In this document: positions 37,501 to 45,233 of the stretch, piece after piece
How positions within the stretch are numbered: the first letter of the stretch is position 1
How the letters are laid out: each line of letters opens with the position of its first letter
NCBI RefSeq assembly: GCF_012726265.1
Contig: NZ_JAASAG010000001.1
Coordinates: 186,001 to 250,000, forward strand
Direction of reading: 5' to 3'
Length of the DNA: 64,000 nucleotides
From: Streptomyces sp. HNM0575
GTDB taxonomy: Bacteria; Actinomycetota; Actinomycetes; Streptomycetales; Streptomycetaceae
Position numbers and translations under genes: made by a program
The notes under the pieces: generated by a model
What the model was told of the DNA's origin: nothing
Seen by the model: only the letters and a program-made list of their open reading frames with translations
Databases searched by the model: none

Positions 37501-38924
37501 CCGTCTTCACCTTCCTCGGGATCCTCGTCGCGCTGTTCGTGCTCGACGTGCAGCTGGCCCTGGTCGTCTTCGCGACGCTGCCGGTGCTGATCGTCGGCAC
37601 GGTCTACTTCCGCCGGCACAGCGTCAGGGCGTACGAGCTGGCGCGGGAGCGGGTCAGCGTCGTCAACGCCGACCTACAGGAGTCCGTCGCGGGGCTGCGC
37701 ATGGTGCAGGCGTTCCGGCGCGAGCGCCGCGGCTCCGCGCGGTTCGCCGAGCGCAGCGACGGCTACCGGCAGGCGCGGGTGCGCGGGCAGTGGCTGATCT
37801 CGGTCTACTTCCCCTTCGTGCAGCTGCTCGCGTCGCTCGCCACCGCAGGCGTGCTCGTGGTGGGCGCGGGGCGCATCGACGAGGGGACGCTCACGGCGGG
37901 CGGACTGGTCGCCTACCTCCTCTACATCGAGCTGTTCTTCTCGCCCGTGCAGCAGCTCTCGCAGGTCTTCGACGGCTATCAGCAGGCGTCGGTCGCGCTC
38001 GGCCGCATCCAGCAGCTGCTGCGTGAGGAGACCACGACGCCGGCGCCCGAGAGCCCCGTCGACCCGGGCGGGCTGCGCGGCGAGATCACCTTCGAGAGCG
38101 TGCACTTCCGCTACGCCGCGGCCGACGGCGGCAAGCACGACGAGGAGGCCCTGTCGGGCATCGAACTGACCGTCCCGGCAGGGCAGACCGTCGCCTTCGT
38201 CGGTGAGACGGGCGCGGGCAAGTCCACCCTCGTGAAGCTGGTGGCCCGGTTCTACGACCCGACGGCGGGCGCCGTGCTCGTGGACGGCGCGGACCTGCGG
38301 ACGCTCGAACTGCCCGCGTACCGGCACCGGCTGGGCGTCGTGCCGCAGGAGCCGTACCTCTTCCCGGGCACGGTGCGCGACGCCATCGCCTACGGGCGGA
38401 GCGACGCGGGCGACGCGGAGGTCGAGGCCGCGGCGCGGGCCGTCGGGGCGCACGAGATGATCGCGACCCTCAGCGGCGGCTATCTGCATCCGGTCGCCGA
38501 GCGCGGCCGCAACCTCTCCGCGGGGCAGCGGCAGCTCATCGCGCTCGCCCGCGCGGAACTGGTACGCCCGGACGTCCTGCTGCTCGACGAGGCCACCGCG
38601 GCGCTGGACCTGGCGACGGAGTCGCTGGTGAACCAGGCCACCGACCGGCTGTCGGTGCGGCGCACCACGCTCGTCGTCGCGCACCGGCTGACCACGGCGG
38701 CGCGCGCCGACAGGGTCGTCGTACTCGACCACGGACGCGTCGTGGAGGACGGCACGCACGACGAACTCCTCGCGCTGGACGGGAAGTACGCGCGGCTGTG
38801 GCGCACCTTCGCGGGCGGTACGGAGGCGGCGGCGGGGTCGCCCGGGGGCGCGGGCTCCGGCGGCGGGAGCGGTACGGACGCGGGCGGCGTAAGCACGGAC
38901 GGCATCCCGAGTTCAAAAGTTTGA
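34599..38924 (+). CDS. Fused heterodimeric-type ABC multidrug exporter (TMD-NBD-TMD-NBD)
   Basis: A 1441-residue membrane protein with two full half-transporters in one chain. TMD1 (about 85-400) leads to NBD1 with Walker A GSSGSGKST (about 482-490), signature LSGGQRQR (588) and Walker B LLLLDDATS (about 610). A hydrophilic linker of some 150 residues follows, then TMD2 (about 835-1150) and NBD2 with Walker A GETGAGKST (about 1201), signature LSAGQRQL (1306) and Walker B LLLDEATAALD (1327). NBD1 has Asp for the catalytic Glu and Glu for the Q-loop Gln (VPENSFLF). Thus one ATP site is degenerate, as in heterodimeric exporters. Substrates are unknown. Extra low-complexity inserts lie at both ends and near 425-455. 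GTG start with GAGG upstream. Confidence 0.93.
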   Translation: MTTGTGSDTGSDTGSESTGTAGADPEAAGERTRDQDGRDPRHERQPQQRKASPVPDPEAPVPDPDAPPASSAARPPQGWARRLAAYCWRYRRSVVLSIGASLAGMGVMALVPLLTKVIIDDVVVADEGGLALWIGLLLLAAAAVYVLTYARRYYGGRLALDVQHDLRTEMYRAIIRLDGRSQDELSTGQVVGRGTSDLQLVQSLLFMLPMMIGNVLLFAVALVVMIVLSPLLTVVSLAVFPALWWIADRSRTRLFPATWYAQQQAGAVASVVEGAVTGVRVVKGFGQEEQEKRKLRDIGRELFAARLRTVRLNSRYTPALQSVPSLGQVGMLALGGWMATQGEITLGTFVAFSTYLAQLVGPVRMLAMMLTVGQQARAGVERVYELIDTEPQMSERPDAHELPADAEASVEFDDVGFGYERRDEQSDAGPDAEPDTEPGAERATEPETGPEGRRDEQPGGAGRGTVLDGFRLRVEPGETVAVVGSSGSGKSTLAMLLPRYYDVTSGAVRVGGYDVRDLTIGSLRSAIGLVPENSFLFSDSVRENIAYGAPCATDEQIRAAARIAQADGFIAELPDGYDTAVGEQGLTLSGGQRQRIALARAVLTDPRLLLLDDATSAVDAHVEYEIHEALRSVMAGRTTLLIAHRQSTLALADRIAVLDRGRLADVGTHEELTERCALYRRLLTDPDELGEVERDPAGRVHGGAAVAARTDTAAVTAEVTAEVTADVTAAVTTATPTAPVSAPESGVTPELWVRENGSSPGGVPSPGRSDLAGAQAGRAGGFATELGSGAPPRPEALGDSGSPELLARVAALPPADDVPGVDEERAERAEKSYGLRRLLHGFGAVLALALLFAAFDAAFGLALPVLIRDGIDDGVEKGALGAVWTASALALAVVVFQWAAQFGAMRLTGRTGERVLYALRVKIFAQLQRLGLDYYERHLAGAVMTRMTTDVDALSTFLQTGLVTAVVSVFTFLGILVALFVLDVQLALVVFATLPVLIVGTVYFRRHSVRAYELARERVSVVNADLQESVAGLRMVQAFRRERRGSARFAERSDGYRQARVRGQWLISVYFPFVQLLASLATAGVLVVGAGRIDEGTLTAGGLVAYLLYIELFFSPVQQLSQVFDGYQQASVALGRIQQLLREETTTPAPESPVDPGGLRGEITFESVHFRYAAADGGKHDEEALSGIELTVPAGQTVAFVGETGAGKSTLVKLVARFYDPTAGAVLVDGADLRTLELPAYRHRLGVVPQEPYLFPGTVRDAIAYGRSDAGDAEVEAAARAVGAHEMIATLSGGYLHPVAERGRNLSAGQRQLIALARAELVRPDVLLLDEATAALDLATESLVNQATDRLSVRRTTLVVAHRLTTAARADRVVVLDHGRVVEDGTHDELLALDGKYARLWRTFAGGTEAAAGSPGGAGSGGGSGTDAGGVSTDGIPSSKV

Positions 38925-38940
38925 CGTAAAGCGTGCAGCG

Positions 38941-38969
38941 TTGACTGCATGTATTCACAACTTTAGTTT
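38941..38969 (+). promoter_or_regulatory. Housekeeping-type promoter of the GH65 gene
   Basis: TTGACT at 38941-38946, 17-base spacer, TAGTTT at 38964-38969, then 6 bases to the ATG at 38976. This is a near-consensus promoter with a leaderless transcript. Confidence 0.75.
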
Positions 38970-38975
38970 CGCTGC

Positions 38976-41675
38976 ATGTTCGGACCCGACCGCCGCCTTG
39001 TGCGCCTGGCCCTGCCGCTGCTCGCCCTGACCCTCGTGGCCGCCGTGCCGCAGGCGTCGTCCGTCGCGCCCCCGGGTGCCGGATCCGCCGCCGCCCCGCC
39101 GTCCGGACACGGTGGCCGGGGCGGCTGGGTCCTCACCTCCAACCGGCCGGACCCCGGGGGCAGTTACCGCGCCTACGTCGGCAACGGCTATCTCGGCCAG
39201 CGCATCGCACCGTCGGGCTCGGGCTACAGCGCGGGAGGCGAGAAGTCCGGCTGGCCGCTGTTCACACCGCGCTACGACGGCTCGTTCGCAGCCGGGCTCT
39301 ACGCCCACAACCAGAAGACCGCCGACAACAAGCAGGCCATCGCGGCACTGCCCACCTGGACCACGCTCAACGTGGCCACCCGCGGCGCCAAGGGCGAGAC
39401 CTTCTCCTCCGGCACCCCCGCCCGCCGCATCTCGCACTACCGGCAGTCGATGGACATGCGCCGCGGCGTCGTACGCACCTCGCTCACCTGGACCGCGCGC
39501 GACGGACGCGCCACCGACCTCTCCTACGAGGTACTCGCCGACCGCAACCACCCGCACTCCGGCGCCGTACGCGTCACCATGCGCCCGCACTGGAGCGGCG
39601 AAGCCCGCGTCACCGACGTCCTCGACGGCCGCGGTGCCCGCCGCGTCTCCGGGACCGGCGGCGGCGCGCACGGCAAGCGCACCATGGACGTCGCCTTCCG
39701 CACCCACGGCACGAAGACCGACGGAGCCGTGGCCTCGACTCTCCGCCCCGGACCGGGCGTACGTGTGACAAGTGAACGTAAGGCCAAGCCTGCGAGGAAG
39801 CTGACGGCCAGGCAGGACCTCTCCTTCGACGCGCGCAGGGGCAGGACGTACGAGTTCACCAAGCACGTCGGCGTGGACACCGCGAACACCTCCCGTGCGC
39901 CCGAGCGCAGCGCCCTCGCCGCCTCCCGCAGCGCCGCCGCCCGCGGCTGGGACCGTACGCACGCCGCGCACACCGCCGCCTGGCAGCGGCTGTGGCGCAG
40001 CGACGTCCAGGTCGCCGGACGCCCCGAGTTGCAGAAGTGGCTCCGCTCGTCCCAGTACGGGCTGCTGGCGAGCACCAGGCGCGGCAGCGGTGACAGCATC
40101 GCCCCGGCCGGGCTGACCAGCGACAACTACGCGGGCTCCATCTTCTGGGACGCCGAGACGTGGATGTACCCGGGTCTGCTCTCCGGCCACCCCGACCTGG
40201 CCAAGTCCGTGCTGGACTATCGCTACCGCACCCGCGCAGGCGCCCGTGCCAACGCGCGCAAGCTCGGCTACGACGGCCTCTTCTACGGCTGGAACACCGG
40301 CAGGGACGGCGAGTTGTGGAAGGAGTGCCACAGCTGGGACCCGCCGCACTGCCGCACCCAGAACCACCTGCAGAGCGACATCGCCCTCGCCACGTGGCAG
40401 CACTACCTGGCCACCGGCGACACCAAGTGGCTGCGCGCACGCGGCTGGCCGGTGCTCAGGGGCATCGCCGAGTTCTGGGCGAGCCGCGTGCACGAGAACG
40501 GCGACGGCAGCTACTCGGTCAGGAACGTCGCCGGCCCCGACGAGTACAGCAACGGCGTCGACGACGGCGTCTTCACCAACGCCGGCGCCGCCACCTCCCT
40601 CCGCCGGGCCACCCGCGCCGCCCGCCTGCTCGGCGAGAAGGCACCGGAGAGCTGGAAGCTGATCGCCTCGAAGCTGCGCATCCCCTACGACAAGAAGAAC
40701 AAGGTCTTCGAGCAGTACGACGGATACGACGGCTCCACCATCAAGCAGGCCGACACGGTGCTGCTCCAATACCCCCTTCAGTGGCCGATGTCCAAGGGCG
40801 ACGCCCGCCGCACCCTCGACTACTACGCCTCCCGCAGCGACCCCGACGGGCCCGCGATGACCGACTCCGTGCACGCCGTGGACGCGGCGCAGAACGACGA
40901 GCCGGGCTGCTCGGCGTACACGTATCTCAAGCGCTCCATCGAGCCGTTCGTACGCAGCCCGTTCGCGCTCTTCTCCGAGGCGCGCGGCGAGAAGGCCGGT
41001 GCGGCCGACCCGCATTCGGGACAGCCCGCGCAGGACTTCGTCACCGGCAAGGGCGGCTTCCTCCAGGTCTTCACCCACGGACTGACCGGGCAGCGGCTGC
41101 GCGAGGGGAAGCTGAAGCTCGACCCGATGCTGCCGCCGCAGCTCGGCCGGGGCGTCACGCTCAAGGGGCAGCGCTGGCAGGGCCGTACGTACGACGTCGA
41201 ACTCGGCGCGCAGCACACCACCGTGCGGCTCACCCGCGGTGAGCCCTTCACGCTGGAGACGCCGCACGGCGAGCAGGTCGTCAGCCGGGACGCGCCCGTG
41301 GTGCTCAAGACCCGCCGCCCCGACCGGCAGCCGACGCGGAACCTGGCGAGGTGCCGCAAGGCGGAGGCCACCTCGGAGGAGTCCGGGATGTACGCGGGCG
41401 CCGCCGTCGACGGCAACTCGGCCACGTCGTGGACGCCGGACGGCAAGAAGGGCTCGCTCACCGTGCACCTGGGACGTACGGCCGGGAAGGGCGCCTCCGT
41501 CGAGCCGCAGTGGGACGGCGGCAAGCCCGCGGGGCACCGGGTCGAGGTGTCGGCGGACGGCAGGCACTGGCACGCCCCGGGTGGCGGCGGGCGGTTCCGT
41601 CATGTGCGGGTCTCGGTCACGTCCGACGACGCGAAGAAGCCCGCGGGGATCGAGGAGTTGAGGGTCGAGGAGTGA
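38976..41675 (+). CDS. Secreted GH65-family glycosidase (acid-trehalase-like) with C-terminal carbohydrate-binding-like domain
   Basis: An 899-residue exported protein. Signal peptide: RRLVRLALPLLALTLVAAVPQASS. The N-terminal beta domain (about 50-310) starts RAYVGNGYLGQRI. The (alpha/alpha)6 barrel has SIFWDAETWMYPGLL, ECHSWDPPHCRTQNHLQSDIALA and the catalytic region NVAGPDEYSNGVDDGVFTNAGA, with Glu of GPDEY as the general acid of GH65. The final 115 residues (from NLARCRKAEATSEESGMYAG) look like an F5/8-type or CBM32 beta-sandwich (AAVDGNSATSWTPDG). Family members hydrolyse or phosphorolyse trehalose, kojibiose or maltose; export suggests hydrolysis. Exact substrate is not certain. Confidence 0.9.
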   Translation: MFGPDRRLVRLALPLLALTLVAAVPQASSVAPPGAGSAAAPPSGHGGRGGWVLTSNRPDPGGSYRAYVGNGYLGQRIAPSGSGYSAGGEKSGWPLFTPRYDGSFAAGLYAHNQKTADNKQAIAALPTWTTLNVATRGAKGETFSSGTPARRISHYRQSMDMRRGVVRTSLTWTARDGRATDLSYEVLADRNHPHSGAVRVTMRPHWSGEARVTDVLDGRGARRVSGTGGGAHGKRTMDVAFRTHGTKTDGAVASTLRPGPGVRVTSERKAKPARKLTARQDLSFDARRGRTYEFTKHVGVDTANTSRAPERSALAASRSAAARGWDRTHAAHTAAWQRLWRSDVQVAGRPELQKWLRSSQYGLLASTRRGSGDSIAPAGLTSDNYAGSIFWDAETWMYPGLLSGHPDLAKSVLDYRYRTRAGARANARKLGYDGLFYGWNTGRDGELWKECHSWDPPHCRTQNHLQSDIALATWQHYLATGDTKWLRARGWPVLRGIAEFWASRVHENGDGSYSVRNVAGPDEYSNGVDDGVFTNAGAATSLRRATRAARLLGEKAPESWKLIASKLRIPYDKKNKVFEQYDGYDGSTIKQADTVLLQYPLQWPMSKGDARRTLDYYASRSDPDGPAMTDSVHAVDAAQNDEPGCSAYTYLKRSIEPFVRSPFALFSEARGEKAGAADPHSGQPAQDFVTGKGGFLQVFTHGLTGQRLREGKLKLDPMLPPQLGRGVTLKGQRWQGRTYDVELGAQHTTVRLTRGEPFTLETPHGEQVVSRDAPVVLKTRRPDRQPTRNLARCRKAEATSEESGMYAGAAVDGNSATSWTPDGKKGSLTVHLGRTAGKGASVEPQWDGGKPAGHRVEVSADGRHWHAPGGGGRFRHVRVSVTSDDAKKPAGIEELRVEE

Positions 41676-41756
41676 CGGGCCGGCCGGGCCGCGGGAGAGT
41701 TGAGGCGGGGCTGCGGCGCTGCGGGGAGCGGCGGCGGGAAGGTGGGGAGGCGGGGC

Positions 41757-42260
41757 TCAGTCCCTGCACAGCTCCACGATGTACTCGTCCACCGTCTGCA
41801 CCGTGCCGCCGCCCGGCAGCGGCTCCAGGCCCTCGCGCCAATGCACCGCGGACACCTCGCTGTTGGGCGTGAACGCGCGGGGGCTGCCGGTGTGCGCCGT
41901 GAACACCCCGCCGTACAGCACCCGTTGGGACGCGCCCAGCGCCGTACGGGTGTGGCCGACGAACCGCAGCGCGCCGGGCTCCAGCAACTGGCCCGTCTCC
42001 TCCCGCAGTTCGCGCACGGCAGCGTCACGTTTCGACTCGCCGGGCTCGATGCCGCCGCCGGGCAGCTCCCAGCACTCGCGCTCCCGCTCGTACACCATCA
42101 GCACCCGGCCCTCGTGCCAGAGGACGACGAGCGCGTAACCCATGGGCGCGTCCTCGAACTCGGCGTCCTCGGGCAGCTCCCCCGCGTCGTGGAAGGAGAG
42201 CAGCGCCATGTCGCGCGGTCCGGTGACCAGGGGAGGGGGCTGGGGGCGGCAGTCGGTCAT
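41757..42260 (-). CDS. Nudix hydrolase
   Basis: A 167-residue pyrophosphohydrolase-like protein. The Nudix box is complete: [20 protein letters not shown] followed by ETG, giving GX5EX7REUXEEXGU. The strand [19 protein letters not shown] precedes it. Substrate class is unreadable. TAGGCT lies 7 bases before the ATG, compatible with a leaderless start. Convergent with the GH65 gene and divergent from the S37 peptidase. Confidence 0.93.
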   Translation of the reverse strand: MTDCRPQPPPLVTGPRDMALLSFHDAGELPEDAEFEDAPMGYALVVLWHEGRVLMVYERERECWELPGGGIEPGESKRDAAVRELREETGQLLEPGALRFVGHTRTALGASQRVLYGGVFTAHTGSPRAFTPNSEVSAVHWREGLEPLPGGGTVQTVDEYIVELCRD

Positions 42261-42422
42261 GGCAGGCAGCCTATGACCTGTGCCGGGGACCGGTCCCGGA
42301 CATCGGGCGGGCGGCGACGGCTATGACGCATGCGACATCTCCTGCGGCCTCGGCAGATCTGGCGGCGGGCCATCCCTGCCGGTAGGTTCGCTGCGACCTT
42401 TGACGGATCCAGGGGAGAGCGC

Positions 42423-43832
42423 ATGCGAAGAACGCTCAGATGGACGCTGACGCTGGCGGTGCTCATAGGCACCGCGGGCGCCGGCAGTGCGTCGATGTCG
42501 GCCGCCACAGCAGCCGACACCGACATCAAGGACCGCATCCTCGCAATCAAGGGGATGAGCTTCATCAAGGAGAAGAAGGTCGACGGCTACCGCTTCTTCA
42601 TCCTCAACTACGAACAGCCGGTGGACCACCGGCACCCCGAGAAGGGCACCTTCAAGCAGCGGATCTCCCTGCTGCACAAGGACGAGAACCGGCCCACGGT
42701 CTTCTTCACCTCCGGCTACGACCTCAACGAAGAGCCCAGTCGCAGCGAGCCGACGCAGATGACCGACGGCAACCAGGTCTCCATGGAGTACCGCTTCTTC
42801 TCGCCGTCCCGTCCCGACCCGGCCGACTGGTCGAAGCTCGACATCTGGCAGGCGGCAAGCGACCAGCACCGCATCTTCAAGGCCCTGAACAAGATCTACG
42901 GCAAGCACTGGGTCTCGACGGGCGGCAGCAAGGGCGGAATGACGGCGACGTATTACCGCCGCTTCTACCCCAAGGACATGAACGGCACCGTCGCCTACGT
43001 CGCGCCCAACGACGTGAACAACGACGAGGATTCGGCGTACTACGACTTCTTCGAGAAGGTCGGCTCCGATAAGTGCCGCGACCGGCTCAACGCCGCCCAG
43101 CACGAGATCTTCGAACGCCGCGGCGAGATGGTGAAGAAGCTCAAGGCGCTGGCGAAGAAGGAGAATTACACCTTCAAGCTGGCCGGCAGCGCGGACAAGG
43201 CCTTCGAACTCGTCGCGCAGGACCTGGTGTGGGGCTTCTGGCAGTACCACCTGGAGCCCGAGGAGTGCGACAAGGTTCCCTCCACCAAGGCCAAGACCCA
43301 GGAACTGTGGGACTGGGGCAACGAGATCGGCGGCTGGGAGGCCGGCGCCGACCAGGGCATCGAGCCCTACACGCCGTACTACTACCAGGCCGGTACGCAG
43401 ATGGGCTCGCCCGACTACGAGTCGCCGCTCCTGGACGACGTGCGCAAGTACCCGGGGCTCAACAAGCCGCGTACGTACGTGCCGCGGGACATCCCGATGA
43501 AGTTCGACTCGAAGGCGATGAAGGACGTCGACAACTGGGTGCGCACCCGGTCGTCGCAGATGCTCTTCGTCAACGGGCAGAACGACCCGTGGAGCGCCGA
43601 GCCGTTCCGCGTCGGCAAGGGGACCGAGGACGCGCACGTGTACAAGGCGCCCGGCGCCAACCACGGCGCGAGCATCGCCCTGCTGAGCAAGAAGGACAGG
43701 GCCGCGGCGACGAGCGCACTGCTGAAGTGGGCAGGCGTCGAACCCGCGGACGGTGCGCAGCCGAAGCGGCTCACGAAGTACGACTCGGATCTGGACCGTC
43801 CGGCCGAGCGCGACCGGATGATGCGTCCGTAG
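42423..43832 (+). CDS. Secreted S37-family (PS-10) serine peptidase
   Basis: A 469-residue exported tripeptidyl-peptidase-like enzyme. Signal: RRTLRWTLTLAVLIGTAGAGSASM with cleavage near AATAAD. The alpha/beta-hydrolase nucleophile elbow is STGGSKGGMTATYYRRF (GGSKGG), and LFVNGQNDPWSAEPF and APGANHGAS supply the expected Asp and His. RFFILNYEQPVDHRHPEKGTF is characteristic of the S37 family, abundant in Streptomyces and thought to release N-terminal tripeptides. The start ATG follows GGGGAGAG; TAGGTT at 42383-42388 may be its -10 box. Confidence 0.92.
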   Translation: MRRTLRWTLTLAVLIGTAGAGSASMSAATAADTDIKDRILAIKGMSFIKEKKVDGYRFFILNYEQPVDHRHPEKGTFKQRISLLHKDENRPTVFFTSGYDLNEEPSRSEPTQMTDGNQVSMEYRFFSPSRPDPADWSKLDIWQAASDQHRIFKALNKIYGKHWVSTGGSKGGMTATYYRRFYPKDMNGTVAYVAPNDVNNDEDSAYYDFFEKVGSDKCRDRLNAAQHEIFERRGEMVKKLKALAKKENYTFKLAGSADKAFELVAQDLVWGFWQYHLEPEECDKVPSTKAKTQELWDWGNEIGGWEAGADQGIEPYTPYYYQAGTQMGSPDYESPLLDDVRKYPGLNKPRTYVPRDIPMKFDSKAMKDVDNWVRTRSSQMLFVNGQNDPWSAEPFRVGKGTEDAHVYKAPGANHGASIALLSKKDRAAATSALLKWAGVEPADGAQPKRLTKYDSDLDRPAERDRMMRP

Positions 43833-43917
43833 GCGCGTAAGTGGAAGGCCCTGCGGGGCGGGGCGTGACGGCTGTGGGATGGCAGTTGGCAGTTGGCGGC
43901 TGTCAGATGACAGACGG

Positions 43918-43961
43918 CGGATGACAGATGACGGATGTTGAAATCCGTCATCTGTCATCCG
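43918..43961. terminator. 19-bp perfect hairpin made of GATGACA-type repeats
   Basis: Arms 43918-43936 and 43943-43961 are exact complements around GTTGAA. Both flanks continue with related words (GATGACAG, CGTCATCC, CTGTCAG) from about 43900 to 43986, so the element looks like an expanded repeat as well as a bidirectional terminator between convergent genes. Confidence 0.7.
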
Positions 43962-44039
43962 TCAGTCGTCATCCGTTATCTGTCAGCCCCCGCCCCGCTC
44001 CGCCCCATGGCCTCGCCCGACTCGGGCCGCCCGCACGAA

Positions 44040-44079
44040 CGGTGCCCGGCCGGGGCGGACATGCCCCGGCCGGGCACCG
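44040..44079. terminator. 17-bp perfect GC-rich hairpin
   Basis: Arms 44040-44056 and 44063-44079 pair exactly around GGACAT, followed on the plus strand by a CGTTTTCG stretch. Together with 43918-43961 it insulates the S37 gene from the isomerase gene. Confidence 0.8.
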
Positions 44080-44109
44080 GCATTCGTTTTCGCGAGCCGC
44101 GGGCCCGCC

Positions 44110-44973
44110 TCACCCTTCGGACATCAGGCCCCGCAAGTGGTCCCGTACGCCCGGGAGCAGCGCGGGCAGCTCCGGCACCTGCGGATACCAGCGCTTCTCG
44201 TACTCCCAGCACAGCCACCCGCGCGACGGGCCGGACCGCGCGCCCGTCGCGTGACTCCCCCCGCTCCCCACGGCGCCGATGGGGTCCTTCGCGTCGCCCG
44301 CGTGCGTCAGCAGCCGTACCACGTCCCGCAGCGGCAGCACGCCCTCCCCGGGCGGAAGCGGCGTGGTGCCGTCCGCCGAAGCGACGTCCTTGACCTGCAC
44401 ATAGCCGAGGAAGGGCGCGAGCAGACGGTGACTGGTGCCCGGGTCCTCACCGGCGCGCCAGGTGTGCAGCACGTCCCACAGCGCACCCGCCGACGCGTGG
44501 CCGACGGCGGCGAGCACGCGCGCCGCGTCCTCGCCCGTGCTGTGCGAGTCGTGCGTCTCCAGCAGCAGCCGCACCCCCAGGTCCGCGGCGAGGGGCGCCA
44601 GCGCGGCCAGCCTGCGGGCGGCCGTCGCGTCGGCCTCCTTGGGGCCCGCGTCGCCGCCGCCGGGGAAGACCCTTACGAACGAGGCGCCCAAGTCCCGTGC
44701 CAGTTCCAGGAGTTCCTGCACCTCGGTGAGTACGGCGTCGTCGTCGCCCGGCGAGGCGACCTTCGCATAACCGGCGATCGCGAGGACCTCCACGCCCGCC
44801 GCCTTGAACTCCTCCACGACGTCGACGCGCTCGGCCAGGGTCAGGCCCGGATGCACGGGCTCCTCCGGATGCGCGCGCAGCTCCAGGCCCTCGAAACCGG
44901 AGTCGGCGGCGAGACGTACGGCTTCGGGAACCGGAAGGGAGGGGATGCCGAGGGTGGAGAAGGCGAGTCGCAT
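44110..44973 (-). CDS. Sugar phosphate isomerase/epimerase (AP endonuclease-2-like TIM barrel)
   Basis: A 287-residue xylose-isomerase-like TIM barrel. It starts RLAFSTLGIPSLPVPEAVRLAADSGFEGLELR. Metal-site strands are LLLETHDSHSTGEDAARVL (Glu/His), GALWDVLHTWRAGEDPG (Asp/His) and YVQVKDV, with a final WEYEKRWYP. Such enzymes epimerise or isomerise keto-sugars or inositol derivatives; substrate unknown. It lies downstream of the LacI gene on the same strand (gap 260) and forms the left end of the catabolic locus. A second member is at 56730. Confidence 0.88.
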   Translation of the reverse strand: MRLAFSTLGIPSLPVPEAVRLAADSGFEGLELRAHPEEPVHPGLTLAERVDVVEEFKAAGVEVLAIAGYAKVASPGDDDAVLTEVQELLELARDLGASFVRVFPGGGDAGPKEADATAARRLAALAPLAADLGVRLLLETHDSHSTGEDAARVLAAVGHASAGALWDVLHTWRAGEDPGTSHRLLAPFLGYVQVKDVASADGTTPLPPGEGVLPLRDVVRLLTHAGDAKDPIGAVGSGGSHATGARSGPSRGWLCWEYEKRWYPQVPELPALLPGVRDHLRGLMSEG

Positions 44974-45233
44974 GAGCACAGCGGACCAGATGCGGCTGTG
45001 CTCGTACAAGCTCCGGGCGTCAACTGATCACGTGTGCCCCGCGCCGGGGGTGTGAGCGGAGGCCGTGCAGCTCACGGCGGGCGGAACGGGCGGTCGCAGG
45101 AAGCGGGTCCGGACCCGCGCCGCGACGCCGCGACCGGCCCGCAAACCGCCGCCCGTCTCCCTGCGGCCCGTTCAGCCCGTCGGCCCCTTCACCCCCGCCA
45201 CCCCCGACAGCTCCTTCAGCCCCGTCGGCTCCG

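Noticed and set aside
34542..37619. Large antisense reading frame opposite the ABC exporter (about 1025 codons)
   Set aside because: It is the shadow of the GC-biased exporter frame; composition is His/Arg/Gln-rich without any domain, as for the similar long minus frames opposite 38976-41675 and 42423-43832.
45034..45233. A small gene between the isomerase and lacI
   Set aside because: The frame has no ribosome site and continues only as the antisense shadow of lacI.
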